Source of the DNA: Vulcanimicrobiia bacterium
Lineage (GTDB): Bacteria; Vulcanimicrobiota; Vulcanimicrobiia; Vulcanimicrobiales; Vulcanimicrobiaceae
Reading direction: 5' to 3'
DNA length: 49,740 nt
Assembly: GCA_025934645.1 (NCBI GenBank)
Contig: JAICWY010000012.1
Span: 1-49,740, forward strand
The notes under the pieces are model-generated. The model had not been told where the DNA came from. It worked only from the letters and a program-made list of their open reading frames with translations, and did no database searches. Shown here piece after piece: positions 23,566-32,031 of this stretch. Position 1 is the first letter of the stretch, and each line of letters opens with the position of its first letter. A program made the translations under genes and the position numbers.

Positions 23566-23662
23566 TGAAATACTAAAAGCCTCCCAGTCGACAACAACCG
23601 TCGGGGATTTTGGACATGCCGAACGCGATATAACGCCGCCGCCGCATCAGAGAATCAGAATA

Positions 23663-23680
23663 CCCTAAATCGTCTTAGGG
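23663..23680 (-). terminator. Inverted repeat after the 130-residue exported protein gene
   Basis: CCCTAA (23663-23668) and TTAGGG (23675-23680) with a 6-nt loop, 12 bp past the stop of the minus-strand gene at 23693. On the minus strand it is followed by a weak T-containing tail (TATTCTGATTCT). A weak terminator or an operator for the ATP-grasp-like gene region. Confidence 0.35.
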
Positions 23681-23692
23681 TTGCAGATTGCC

Positions 23693-24085
23693 TTACTTGA
23701 TCGTGATCGCGCCGGGCGTCAGCATGGCGCCCTCTATCTTTACTTGGCCCCCGTGAAGCAGAAGCGTGAGGTGAAGCGTCCCCTCGAGGCCCAGGCGCTC
23801 GAGCGCGACGTCCTCGATGACGCGCGAGGCGCCCTCGCCGGCGATGAAGCGCAGCGTGGCGTCCTGAGTGAACGAGCCGTGGGGCGTGGAATACGTCTCG
23901 GCGACGCGAACGGGCAGATCGCGCGCGGCGGTGGCGGGCCCGACCCCGGTCACGCAATAGGACGCGGTGACCGGCGTGCCGCGCACAATGAGCGTCTCAC
24001 GCGTGCACCGGTCCGCGGCTTGCGCGCCCGCAGCACCGCTCAGGGAGAAAACCAGCGCGGTGGCCAGGAGTCTGCTGCTCTGCAT
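23693..24085 (-). CDS. Small exported protein of unknown function
   Basis: A 130-residue protein with a signal peptide (residues 1-23, ending AQA-AD). The mature part has two cysteines 17 residues apart (DRCTRET and ASYCVTG), which could form a disulfide in the periplasm, and then mostly beta-strand sequence ending in GAITIK. No family recognised. It is divergent from the HAD gene at 24160, with 74 bp between them, and its codon use resembles that of its neighbours. Confidence 0.6.
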   Translation of the reverse strand: MQSSRLLATALVFSLSGAAGAQAADRCTRETLIVRGTPVTASYCVTGVGPATAARDLPVRVAETYSTPHGSFTQDATLRFIAGEGASRVIEDVALERLGLEGTLHLTLLLHGGQVKIEGAMLTPGAITIK

Positions 24086-24159
24086 ATACCTCTAACGTTT
24101 GTCGGACCCGATTCGGCTCCCGCTAAGCTTGCCTGGTCTCGTTTGACAGGGGGTATACC

Positions 24160-24993
24160 ATGGACGTGATGCCCTTCGACCTCATAGCACTCGACCTGGA
24201 CGGCACGCTGCTCAACTCCCGCGAAGAAGTCTCGCCCCGTAATAAGCGGGCGATTCGAGCCGCGCTCGATGCCGGAATCCGCATCGTGCTGGTCACGGGC
24301 CGCGGCGTGGATACCCCTATACGGATCAGCAAGGACCTGGGATTGAATCTCCCGGTCATCTGCTGTCATGGCGCGCTGACCAAAGACTTTATGGCCGGCA
24401 AGACGCTCGGCCACATGCCGGTGCCTATGCAGTACGCCAAGCCGATGATCGAGTTCGCGGAGCGTGCGGGTCTCTCGGTGGCAATCTACTCCGAGGAGAC
24501 GTTCTATCGCCTCGAGGGACAGCATCTGTATATGGAAGACATGCGCGGTCCGGCCTGGCGCGAGGTGAAATCGTTCGCCGACGTCATGCACTCCGCGCCG
24601 ACGTTCATCCGCTTTTTGGGGCAAGAGTCGGTCGCGGCCATGCAGCGCCAGTTCGGCGATCTGCCGCTGCACTTCAAACACGAGAGCTGGCTCGATTTCA
24701 CCGAGTGCGCGGTGACCGCGCGCGAAGCGACCAAGCAGCGCGCGCTCGCGCGGCTTTGCGCAGATTTTCAAATCGTTGCGGAACGCGTGCTCGCGATCGG
24801 CGATTCGCGTAACGACGTGCCGATGATGCGCTGGGCCGGAATGGGCGTAGCGATGGGCAATGCGTTGCCCGAAGTGCGCGAGTCCGTGCGGTACGTCACC
24901 GGGACGAACGACGAAGACGGCGTCGCCATCGCGATCGAGCGCTTCGCATTGCGGGCCGAACAGCCGCGCCGCGCTCAGAAGAAACCGGCATAG
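24160..24993 (+). CDS. Cof-type HAD-IIB family hydrolase
   Basis: A 277-residue sugar- or cofactor-phosphate phosphatase of the Cof/YidA type. Motif I is LIALDLDGTLLNS (Asp nucleophile near residue 10), motif II is VLVTGRG (Thr), and motif IV is VLAIGDSRNDVPMMRWAGMGVAMGNA with the Asp pair. A C2-type cap domain lies between. ATG 24160 is used; ATG 24169 (MPFDLIALD) is equally good for the fold and lies 9 bp after. Substrate unknown. The next gene starts one base after its stop. Confidence 0.9.
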   Translation: MDVMPFDLIALDLDGTLLNSREEVSPRNKRAIRAALDAGIRIVLVTGRGVDTPIRISKDLGLNLPVICCHGALTKDFMAGKTLGHMPVPMQYAKPMIEFAERAGLSVAIYSEETFYRLEGQHLYMEDMRGPAWREVKSFADVMHSAPTFIRFLGQESVAAMQRQFGDLPLHFKHESWLDFTECAVTAREATKQRALARLCADFQIVAERVLAIGDSRNDVPMMRWAGMGVAMGNALPEVRESVRYVTGTNDEDGVAIAIERFALRAEQPRRAQKKPA

Positions 24994-24994
24994 C

Positions 24995-25249
24995 ATGCAA
25001 AGCTCTCCCGGACCGGACTACGAAATACGGCTGCGTTCGTTGCTGGAAGCGCACGACTGGGAAGGCTTGCGAGAATTCACGCGCGAGCAGAATCAGATTC
25101 CCGACGAGATCTACGAAAAAGACGAGCACTTCTGGGAAGTGCTGATGCACAAACTGATCTGCAACCGCATGGATCTCATGCAGTTGCACGATGAGTCGCG
25201 CAAATGGCTCGCCGGCAAGGGATACAGCACGGACCTCGGGGGCTATTGA
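24995..25249 (+). CDS. Small acidic protein before moaD
   Basis: An 84-residue soluble, acidic, mostly helical protein (RLRSLLEAHDWEGLREFT, then EHFWEVLMHKLICNRMDLM, then LHDESRKWLAGKGY). No family is recognised. ATG 24995 lies two bases after the HAD stop, and its TGA overlaps the moaD start (TGATG), so it is translated with moaD. The helical, Trp-rich pattern resembles small adaptor or TPR-like proteins. A role linked to molybdenum cofactor synthesis is only suggested by its position. Confidence 0.65.
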   Translation: MQSSPGPDYEIRLRSLLEAHDWEGLREFTREQNQIPDEIYEKDEHFWEVLMHKLICNRMDLMQLHDESRKWLAGKGYSTDLGGY

Positions 25250-25494
25250 TGCGCGTGCGCGTGCTCGCGTTCGCGCGCGTCCGCGAAGTGCTCGACGCAA
25301 GCGAGCTGCAGTTGGATCTTGCCGAAGGCAGCACGGCACGCGATGCGTGGAACGTGCTTGCGCAGCGCGCGAGCGGGCTTGCGGAATACCGTGACTCCAC
25401 GCGCTTGGCGTGCAACGGACGTATCGTTGCGCCGCAGCAGCCGTTGAACGAAGGCGACGAACTTGCGCTGCTCCCCCCCGCAGGCGGCGGCTGA
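25249..25494 (+). CDS. moaD: Molybdopterin synthase sulfur carrier subunit MoaD
   Basis: An 81-residue ubiquitin-fold protein whose C-terminal Gly-Gly (LLPPAGGG) becomes a thiocarboxylate and donates sulfur to precursor Z in molybdopterin synthase. It begins with the VRVLAFARVREVL strand-helix typical of the family, and DELALLPPAGG is the usual end. One extra Gly follows the Gly-Gly, which may need trimming or may be tolerated. It overlaps the upstream small gene and the downstream moaE, each by one base. Activation is probably by the MoeB-rhodanese protein two genes downstream. Confidence 0.92.
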   Translation: MRVRVLAFARVREVLDASELQLDLAEGSTARDAWNVLAQRASGLAEYRDSTRLACNGRIVAPQQPLNEGDELALLPPAGGG

Positions 25495-25931
25495 TGTTCC
25501 GGATCGTCCGCGAACCGATCGACATGGCGGCGCTTGCACGCGCGGTCCGCACCGATTCGTGCGGAGCGGTGGTGACTTTCGCGGGCGTCGTGCGCGAGCG
25601 TTCCGACGACGATCGCGCGGTGACGGGGCTCTCATACGAAGCGCACGAGGCGATGGCCGTGGCGGAGTTCGAGCGCATCGCCGCCGAAGTGCGCGAGCGC
25701 TTTACCGGGTGCGAGTTGACCATCGTCCATCGCGTGGGCGATCTGCGAATCGGCGATATTGCGGTCGGCGTCGCGGCGGCTAGCCCGCATCGCGCGGAGG
25801 CTTTCGATGCGTGCGAATACGCGATCGACGAGCTTAAAGCGCGCGCGCCGATTTGGAAGAAAGAGCATTACGCGGACGGCGCGGGTGAATGGAAAGCCAA
25901 TGAGTGTCGAGCTGACGCGCATCCGCGCTAA
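25494..25931 (+). CDS. moaE: Molybdopterin synthase catalytic subunit MoaE
   Basis: A 145-residue catalytic subunit that transfers sulfur from MoaD to cyclic pyranopterin monophosphate. Seen are AVVTFAGVVRERSDD, LSYEAHEAMA, HRVGDLRIGDIAVGVA and the catalytic PIWKKEHYADG with paired lysines. Start ATG 25494 overlaps the moaD stop. The last 14 residues extend past the usual end, and the gene overlaps the start of the alpha/beta hydrolase by 32 bp. Confidence 0.94.
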   Translation: MFRIVREPIDMAALARAVRTDSCGAVVTFAGVVRERSDDDRAVTGLSYEAHEAMAVAEFERIAAEVRERFTGCELTIVHRVGDLRIGDIAVGVAAASPHRAEAFDACEYAIDELKARAPIWKKEHYADGAGEWKANECRADAHPR

Positions 25932-26616
25932 GCGCAACGAAGTCGCGGTGCTGACCTATCACCCGCGCCGTCCGCGCGACGTACGGATCGTAGCCGGACA
26001 CGGGTATTCCAGTTCCAAGCACAATCTCGATTTTCTCTGCGGTTTCTTGGCGAGCCACGGATACGCTGTTTACAGCTTGGATTTTCCCGGCCATAAACTG
26101 GGCGCGAGCGGTGGAACGTTGGAAGGCGTGGACGATTTGGTGGACGCGATGAATGCCGTCGTCGCGCACGTGCGTTCCCTCGGCGACGCGCCGGTGTATT
26201 GCATGGGCCACAGCATGGGCGCAATGACTTCGCTGTTCGTCGCAGGCGCCGATCCCGGCATCGCAGGGACCATTGCGATCACGACGGGCTATGGCAGGCC
26301 CAGCGCGATCGACGCGCTGCAGAGCAAAGGGGTGACGGATTTCCGCTCGTCCTACGTTGACGGTGTCGCCCTGCCGGATCTCGTCGCCGGCGTCGATGCC
26401 CGGTTCGCCGAGGTGCTGCCCAAGATCGAAGGCCGTCCGCAGCTCTATATCGCCGCGTCGCGCGACGCGATGGTCAGCCCGCGCAGCGTCGAAGATCTCT
26501 ACCGCCGTGCGCCCGAACCGAAAACGTTCATCACGATCGACAGCGATCACACCTATGCCGGCGAGAATGCTCGCGGCGAGGTGCTGCAATGGCTGAACGC
26601 GCTGCATCCGCGCTGA
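25900..26616 (+). CDS. Alpha/beta hydrolase
   Basis: A 238-residue cytoplasmic hydrolase. The nucleophile elbow is GHSMG (near residue 107), the catalytic Asp is likely in IAASRDAMVSP and the catalytic His in IDSDHTYAGE near the C-terminus, so the triad is complete. The N-terminal HGYSSSKHNLDFL holds the oxyanion-hole residues. It is embedded between moaE and moeB with overlaps of 32 and 28 bp, which forces cotranscription with molybdenum cofactor genes. Its substrate and any link to the cofactor are unknown. Confidence 0.87.
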   Translation: MSVELTRIRAKRNEVAVLTYHPRRPRDVRIVAGHGYSSSKHNLDFLCGFLASHGYAVYSLDFPGHKLGASGGTLEGVDDLVDAMNAVVAHVRSLGDAPVYCMGHSMGAMTSLFVAGADPGIAGTIAITTGYGRPSAIDALQSKGVTDFRSSYVDGVALPDLVAGVDARFAEVLPKIEGRPQLYIAASRDAMVSPRSVEDLYRRAPEPKTFITIDSDHTYAGENARGEVLQWLNALHPR

Positions 26617-27713
26617 CGCGCGGTCTGCGCCGGTACAGCCGGCATTTACTGATTCCCGAGGTCGGCGTCGAGGGGCAGGAGCGCCTCGCGGCTTCGCGCG
26701 TGCTGTGCGTGGGCGCCGGCGGCCTGGGTTCACCCGTGCTGCAGTATTTGGCGGCCGCGGGCGTCGGACGCATCGGCATTGCCGACGACGACGTGGTGGA
26801 TGAAAGCAATCTGCAGCGCCAGACGATTTTCGCCACGGCGGATATCGGTAAACCCAAAGCCCGCGTCGCGGCGGAGCGCGTTCTCGAAATCAATCCGCTC
26901 GTAGCCGCCGATGCCATCCCGCTGCGTTTGGAAGCATCCAACGCGCGCGAGCTGATCCGGTTGTACGACGTGGTCGTCGATTGCACGGATCGCTTCGAAA
27001 CGCGCTATTTGATCAACGATGCGTGCGCGCTCGAAAACAAACCCGACGTCTACGGATCGATCTTCCGCTTCGACGGGCAAGTCAGCGTGTTCGCGCGCGG
27101 CCGCGGCCCGTGCTATCGCTGTTTGTTTCCGCAGGCGCCTCCGGCCGGCACGGTGCCGACGTGCGCAGAGGGCGGCGTGCTGGGCGTGCTCGCCGGCATC
27201 GTCGGCACGTGGCAAGCCTCCGAGGCGCTCAAAATCGTGCTCGGGATTGGCGAGCCGCTCATCGGAAGACTGCTGCTCATCGACGCGCTCGGCGCGCGCA
27301 TGCGCGAGTTTTGCATCGAACGCGATCCGCAATGTCCCCTGTGCGGCGATGCCCCCGTCATTTTCGACGTGCAGCAAGCTCCGGATGACGAACAGAGCGA
27401 AAGCGGTTTCGAACAGGTTCAGCCCGGCGATTTGGATGCGGCGCTGGACCGCGCGGTTTTGCTCGACGTGCGCGAACCGCACGAGGCGGCGCTGGGCGTC
27501 GTCGAAGGCGCGCTGCACATTCCGGCGTCGGATTTGCCGGCGCGCCTCCACGAACTCGACTCGGCGAAGCGGTACGTCGTCGCCTGCCGCGTGGGGCAGA
27601 AGTCGCTTTGGGCCGCACGCCTGCTGCGCGATGCGGGATTCACCCGCGTCGCGCACTTACAAGGCGGCTTGCTGGCGTATGCGGCGCAGCACCCGGAGTT
27701 TGCGTTCTTTTAA
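26589..27713 (+). CDS. moeB: Molybdopterin-synthase adenylyltransferase MoeB with C-terminal rhodanese domain
   Basis: A 374-residue E1-like enzyme. Residues 15-255 form the ThiF/MoeB domain: GAGGLGSPVLQYLAAAGVG (nucleotide loop), DDDVVDESNLQRQ (ATP-Mg), and the structural zinc cysteines in CYRCLFPQ and CPLCG. It adenylates the MoaD C-terminus. Residues 275-370 form a rhodanese domain with the persulfide-bearing Cys in VVACRVGQKS, which can deliver sulfur to the adenylated carrier. This joined form is common outside enteric bacteria and may also serve ThiS- or CysO-like carriers. ATG 26589 overlaps the hydrolase. Confidence 0.92.
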   Translation: MAERAASALTRGLRRYSRHLLIPEVGVEGQERLAASRVLCVGAGGLGSPVLQYLAAAGVGRIGIADDDVVDESNLQRQTIFATADIGKPKARVAAERVLEINPLVAADAIPLRLEASNARELIRLYDVVVDCTDRFETRYLINDACALENKPDVYGSIFRFDGQVSVFARGRGPCYRCLFPQAPPAGTVPTCAEGGVLGVLAGIVGTWQASEALKIVLGIGEPLIGRLLLIDALGARMREFCIERDPQCPLCGDAPVIFDVQQAPDDEQSESGFEQVQPGDLDAALDRAVLLDVREPHEAALGVVEGALHIPASDLPARLHELDSAKRYVVACRVGQKSLWAARLLRDAGFTRVAHLQGGLLAYAAQHPEFAFF

Positions 27714-27729
27714 GCGAACCGCAGGCGCG

Positions 27730-28239
27730 ATGATTCAAACCCGCCCCACCAAGTTCAGCGACGCGATCGTCGTCGTGCCCGACGTGTTTCCGGACGAACG
27801 CGGATATTTCAAAGAAGTGCACTCGCAGGGCAAATACGAAAGACTCGGCATTGCGGGACCGTTCGTGCAAGACAACGTGTCGTATTCACGCAAAGGCGTG
27901 CTCCGCGGAATGCACTACGATATGCGCTTAGCTAAACTGGTGCAATGTCTGCAAGGTTCGATCTTCGATGCGATCGTCGACATGCGTGAGGAATCGCCGA
28001 CGTACAAGCAGTGGGACGCGGTAGAGCTGACCTCGGAGAATCATTATCAGCTGTACGTGCCGCCCGGCTTCGCGCACGGCTTCTATGTGCTCAGCGAGGA
28101 CGCGGTCGTGCTCTACAAACAAACCGCGCTCTACGATCCCGCGCACGAGCGCGCAATCAGCTGGCGCGATCCGTCGGTCGGCATTGCGTGGCCGCTCGAC
28201 GGCGAACCGGTGCTCTCGCCCAAAGACGCGGCTGTATGA
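27730..28239 (+). CDS. rfbC: dTDP-4-dehydrorhamnose 3,5-epimerase family protein
   Basis: A 169-residue cupin-fold epimerase for the third step of dTDP-rhamnose synthesis. Diagnostic segments are FPDERGYFKEV, VQDNVSYSRKGVLRGMHYD (catalytic His near residue 63), VDMREESPTYKQW, and LYVPPGFAHGFYVLSEDAVVLYK with the tyrosine acid near residue 130. It is slightly shorter than the usual 180. No rfbA, rfbB or rfbD genes are in the window, so it may also be a related sugar epimerase. Its stop overlaps the aldo-keto reductase start (ATGA). Confidence 0.85.
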   Translation: MIQTRPTKFSDAIVVVPDVFPDERGYFKEVHSQGKYERLGIAGPFVQDNVSYSRKGVLRGMHYDMRLAKLVQCLQGSIFDAIVDMREESPTYKQWDAVELTSENHYQLYVPPGFAHGFYVLSEDAVVLYKQTALYDPAHERAISWRDPSVGIAWPLDGEPVLSPKDAAV

Positions 28240-29084
28240 TTAGCAAGCCGTTTGGGCGTACCGGTGAATCGCTGCCGGTGATCGGGCAAGGAACGTGGGA
28301 CATTCCCGAAAGCGGCACGCATCTGGAAGAAGCGGTGAGTGCTCTGCAGCGCGGCGTCGAACTGGGCATGACGCACATCGACACCGCCGAGATGTACGGC
28401 ACCGGAAAGGTCGAGGAGATCCTCGGGCGAGCGCTGCGGGGAATTCCGCGCGAAAAGGTGTTTCTGACCAGCAAAGTCTTGCCGGCCAATGCTTCGTATG
28501 AAGGCACGATCCGCGCGTGCGAACGTTCGCTCAAGCGCATGGGCTTAGAATATTTGGATCTGTATCTGCTGCACTGGCCCGGTTCCCACCCGATCGAAGA
28601 AACGATGCGCGCGCTGGAGACGCTCGTACAGCAAGGGAAGACGCGGTTCATCGGCGTGAGCAATTTCGATGTCGAGGAACTGCGCGACGCGCAAGCAGCG
28701 CTCCGGAATACTTCGCTTGCATGCAATCAGGTGCTGTACCATTTGAACGAACGCGGCATGGAAGCGCGTGTGTTGCCGTACTGCCGCGAGCAAGGCATCG
28801 CCATCGTGGGTTACACGCCGTTCGGGCGGGGCCGGTTTCCTCGCGCGCAAGCGCAGCCGGACGGCGTGCTGGGCCGCATCGCATCGCGTCACGCGAAAAC
28901 GCCGCGGCAGGTGATCTTGAATTTCCTTACACGCGATCCGGATCTTTTCGCGATTCCTAAAGCCTCGAATGCGGCGCACGTCGAAGAGAATGCGGGAGGC
29001 GCCGGCTGGCAATTGACGGCCGAAGAACGCGCCGAAATAGACGCCGCATTTCCTGTGAAAGATGGACCGCTCGCTTCGCTCTGA
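28236..29084 (+). CDS. Aldo/keto reductase
   Basis: A 282-residue NADPH-dependent TIM-barrel reductase. The catalytic tetrad is in THIDTAEMYG (Asp and Tyr, near residues 46-52), VFLTSKV (Lys), and YLLHWPG (His). The cofactor-binding segment is near FAIPKASNAAHVEEN. This is the prokaryotic AKR5/11-like type acting on small aldehydes or ketones; no specific substrate can be assigned. It overlaps the epimerase stop by 4 bp and queG by 23 bp. Confidence 0.9.
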   Translation: MISKPFGRTGESLPVIGQGTWDIPESGTHLEEAVSALQRGVELGMTHIDTAEMYGTGKVEEILGRALRGIPREKVFLTSKVLPANASYEGTIRACERSLKRMGLEYLDLYLLHWPGSHPIEETMRALETLVQQGKTRFIGVSNFDVEELRDAQAALRNTSLACNQVLYHLNERGMEARVLPYCREQGIAIVGYTPFGRGRFPRAQAQPDGVLGRIASRHAKTPRQVILNFLTRDPDLFAIPKASNAAHVEENAGGAGWQLTAEERAEIDAAFPVKDGPLASL

Positions 29085-30228
29085 TCTCGACGCGCTCAAA
29101 CGTTTGGCGTGCGAAGCGGCACTTGCGCGCGGCGCGGCGGCGGTTCGTGTTGCCGACGCGCGCGAAGATTCCGCCGCGGCCCGCGCCATGCGTGAAGCGT
29201 TCGCGCGCGGCGATTTTGCAACCTGGCCCTACGATGACACGTACGCAGCGAAGGCTGCTGACCCTCAACACGTGCTGGACGGCGCGCGCGCCGTTATCTG
29301 CATCGCATTTCCGTACCGTACCGGGCAGCCGCCGGCGCCCCCGCTCAGCGGCCGCGTTTCCAATTATGCGTGGTCGGCCGACTATCATCATCGCATCAAA
29401 ACGGTTTTGCGCGAGATTGCGGCGGAGATCGATGCCTTGGCGGGCGAGCCCGTAACCGCGATTGCCTGCGACACCAAACCGCTTGCGGAGCGCGCCTTTG
29501 CGGCACGCGCCGGCCTCGGGTGGATCGGCAAACACACGAATCTCATTACGCCTCAGGCCGGTTCGTTCGTCTTTTTGGGCGAGATCGTGACCACGCTCGC
29601 GCTTGCGCCCGACGAACCGCTGCGAAAGAACTGCGGATCGTGCGCGCGATGCATTCCGGCGTGTCCGACGGGCGCGCTGCGCGGCGACTACACGATCGAC
29701 GCGACGCGCTGCATCTCCGATCTCACGCAGCGCACCGATGCAATCCCACGCGAAATGCGCGCGCTGATCGGGCAATGGGTGTGGGGCTGCGACCTCTGCC
29801 AGACGGCGTGTCCGCCGAACATGCGCGCCAGGGTCGAAGGCGGCACGACGGATCGGCCGCTGACGCCGGAAACCTCGACCCCGGAGCTCATCCGCTTGCT
29901 GCAGCTGCGCAGCGGAGAATTCAAGCGCACGTACGCGCGCACCGCAATGGGCTGGCGTGGCGCGGCGGTGCTGCGCCGCAATGCCGCGGTCGCTCTGGGC
30001 AATTCGCTCGATCGTGCTGCCGTGCCGGCGCTTGCCCGGGCGCTTAACGAGGATCCGCACGCGCAAGTCCGCGCGCACGCGGCTTGGGCACTGGGCCGCA
30101 TTGCATCGCCCGCGGCCATTGCGGTGCTGCGCCAACGTGAAGTCGGAGATGCAGACGAAGCGGTGCGCGAGGAAGTAAGGGCCGCTCTGGAACCCTTCGG
30201 CGCATCCCGTGCGTTAGAAACGGTATGA
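29062..30228 (+). CDS. queG: Epoxyqueuosine reductase QueG
   Basis: A 388-residue cobalamin- and iron-sulfur-dependent enzyme that reduces epoxyqueuosine to queuosine in tRNA. The catalytic domain holds the conserved AFPYRTGQ and AERAFAARAGLGWIGKH, which contacts cobalamin. Two 4Fe-4S clusters are shown by CGSCARCIPACPTGAL and GCDLCQTACP (near residues 190-255). The C-terminal third (about 295-385) has HEAT repeats (GNSLDRAAVPALARAL, then AHAAWALGRIASPAA), a known extension for tRNA binding. No other queuosine genes are visible. Confidence 0.95.
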   Translation: MDRSLRSDLDALKRLACEAALARGAAAVRVADAREDSAAARAMREAFARGDFATWPYDDTYAAKAADPQHVLDGARAVICIAFPYRTGQPPAPPLSGRVSNYAWSADYHHRIKTVLREIAAEIDALAGEPVTAIACDTKPLAERAFAARAGLGWIGKHTNLITPQAGSFVFLGEIVTTLALAPDEPLRKNCGSCARCIPACPTGALRGDYTIDATRCISDLTQRTDAIPREMRALIGQWVWGCDLCQTACPPNMRARVEGGTTDRPLTPETSTPELIRLLQLRSGEFKRTYARTAMGWRGAAVLRRNAAVALGNSLDRAAVPALARALNEDPHAQVRAHAAWALGRIASPAAIAVLRQREVGDADEAVREEVRAALEPFGASRALETV

Positions 30229-30878
30229 AGCGAGTGCCGATTTTTCTTGCGGTTGCGGCCGCATTTGCCATGGCCTACGGCGTCACGCCGGTGTTTGCGC
30301 GCAGCGACTCCTCCGGGGCCTCCGCCCAGCCGCTGCTGACGCGCATGATTGCCCAGAGCGGGACGGTGAAGAGTTATACCGCAAGCGTCCATGCCGACGT
30401 GGCCATGCACACGTTTCCGTTCTTGAGCCCTTCGCTCGACGGCACGTACTACCACAAAGAGCCCAGCAAGAATAAAATCGTTTTTACGAGCGGCCTGCCG
30501 TTTATCGCCAAGCAATTCAGCAAGGTGTATCCGGAGGTTGAAAGTCCCTCGCGATGGCAGCAGATCTACGTGATTTCGAGCGAAGGCGACGACGGCGCGT
30601 TCACGACGCTCAAACTCGTGCCGCGTAAGCACGGACGCATCGATCACATCGACGCGAAGATCGACGACAAGAGCGCCGAGATCGTTTCCATGCGCTGGAA
30701 TTACAACGACGGCGGGTATGCCACGCTGGACCAAACCTACGGCGACGTCGGCGGCCACCGGCTCGTCACGCAGCAGACGGGGCACTTCGAGGTGCCGCAC
30801 TACAACGCCGACCTCAAATCGACGTTCAGCAACTTCAAGATCGACGCCGCGATACCGGACTCAATCTTCAGTTCCTAG
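30225..30878 (+). CDS. LolA-like exported lipoprotein carrier-type protein
   Basis: A 217-residue protein with a signal peptide (residues 1-25, ending VFA-RS). The mature part starts with a helix (LLTRMIAQSGTVKSYTASV) followed by long antiparallel strands such as LDGTYYHKEPSKNKIVF, IVSMRWNYNDGGYATLD and HFEVPHYNADLKSTFS. This layout matches the LolA/LolB open beta barrel. Similarity is structural by eye; actual LolA function would need the LolCDE partners, which are not here. It overlaps the queG stop (ATGA) and ends 43 bp before moaA. Confidence 0.6.
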   Translation: MKRVPIFLAVAAAFAMAYGVTPVFARSDSSGASAQPLLTRMIAQSGTVKSYTASVHADVAMHTFPFLSPSLDGTYYHKEPSKNKIVFTSGLPFIAKQFSKVYPEVESPSRWQQIYVISSEGDDGAFTTLKLVPRKHGRIDHIDAKIDDKSAEIVSMRWNYNDGGYATLDQTYGDVGGHRLVTQQTGHFEVPHYNADLKSTFSNFKIDAAIPDSIFSS

Positions 30879-30921
30879 CCCGGGCGGGGTTTTTCGGCGC
30901 GCGGGTGGGAAGAAACCGTAC

Positions 30922-31938
30922 ATGGCCGCTCCGACCATCGACCTGACGCGTGCCCTGCTGGCGGATCAATTCAACCGCCCGATCACGTATCTGCGCATCT
31001 CCGTCACGGATAAGTGCAATCTGCGCTGCGTGTACTGCATGCCTGAGAACGGCCTGCCGTGGCTGGCGAAAGCCGACATTCTTTCGTATGAGGAGATAAC
31101 CGAGCTCGTGCGCGCGGCCGCCTCCGTGGGCGTCCGTAGCATCCGCATTTCCGGCGGCGAGCCGCTGGTGCGAAAAGATTTACACCGCCTGGTGCGCGCA
31201 ATCGCGTCGGTGGACGGCATTGAAGAGATCGCGCTCTCGACGAACGCCCTGCTGCTTTCGGAGCAAGCCGACGCGTTGTGTGAGGCGGGGTTGACCCGCG
31301 TAAACGTGTCGCTCGATACGCTGCGGGCGGACCGCTTCGAGCAGATAGCGCGCCGTCCCGGGCTGGATCGCGTGTTGGCCGGAATCGAAGCCGCGATCGC
31401 GCGCGGGCTTGCGCCCCTGAAGATCAACTGCGTCGTAATGCGGGGTGCGAACGATGATGAAATCGCGGCGTTCGCGGAATGGACGCGATCGCGCCCCGTG
31501 TACGTGCGGTTCATCGAAGTGATGCCGGTGCACGAGAACGTGGATCTGCAGCGCGATGCGTACATGAGTTCCGACGAAATCCTCGAACGCGTGCGCTCGA
31601 TCGGGCGGATAGCCCCGGTCGAGGGTCCGGGCGGAAACGGGCCTGCGCGTTATTTCGCCTTCGCAGGCGCGCCGGGAGCCGTCGGCGTGATCAGCCCGCT
31701 TTCACACGATTATTGCGAGCGCTGCAACCGCGTGCGCCTTTCCGCCGACGGCAAGCTGCGCCTTTGCCTGTTCGGCGATCAGCATATCGATCTTCGCGCG
31801 CCGCTGCGTGCAGGCGCGTCCCGCGACGACATCGCGGAAACGCTGCGGGCCGCAATGCTGATCAAACCCGAGCGGCATCATTTGGAACTCGGCGAGACCT
31901 CTTCCCGCATGCGGGCGTTCAGCGAAATCGGCGGCTAG
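30922..31938 (+). CDS. moaA: GTP 3',8-cyclase MoaA
   Basis: A 338-residue radical SAM enzyme that starts molybdenum cofactor synthesis by converting GTP to 3',8-cH2GTP. The radical SAM cluster motif is CNLRCVYC (near residues 30-37), RISGGEPLVRKDL binds SAM, and the second 4Fe-4S cluster is held by YCERCNRVRLSADGKLRLC near residues 270-290. The protein ends in Gly-Gly (SEIGG), which is needed for catalysis. ATG 30922 is used. It lies 5 kb from moaD-moaE with unrelated genes between; moaC is not in the window. Confidence 0.96.
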   Translation: MAAPTIDLTRALLADQFNRPITYLRISVTDKCNLRCVYCMPENGLPWLAKADILSYEEITELVRAAASVGVRSIRISGGEPLVRKDLHRLVRAIASVDGIEEIALSTNALLLSEQADALCEAGLTRVNVSLDTLRADRFEQIARRPGLDRVLAGIEAAIARGLAPLKINCVVMRGANDDEIAAFAEWTRSRPVYVRFIEVMPVHENVDLQRDAYMSSDEILERVRSIGRIAPVEGPGGNGPARYFAFAGAPGAVGVISPLSHDYCERCNRVRLSADGKLRLCLFGDQHIDLRAPLRAGASRDDIAETLRAAMLIKPERHHLELGETSSRMRAFSEIGG

Positions 31939-32031
31939 ACGAAGCGCCGCGGACAGCCCTGAAGGCCCCAGCGCAAGTGGTTGGTCACAGGCTGACGAAC
32001 CAAGGCGTTAGGGAGCAAAGGGGGGCCAAAC

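Noticed and set aside
24143-24157. TTGACA followed by TATACC as a promoter for the HAD gene
   Set aside because: Only 5 bp separate the two boxes, far below the 16-18 bp needed.
30879-30900. GC-rich run with T5 between the LolA-like gene and moaA as a terminator
   Set aside because: The CCCG/CGGG pairing leaves a 2-nt loop, so no stable hairpin forms before the T-tract.
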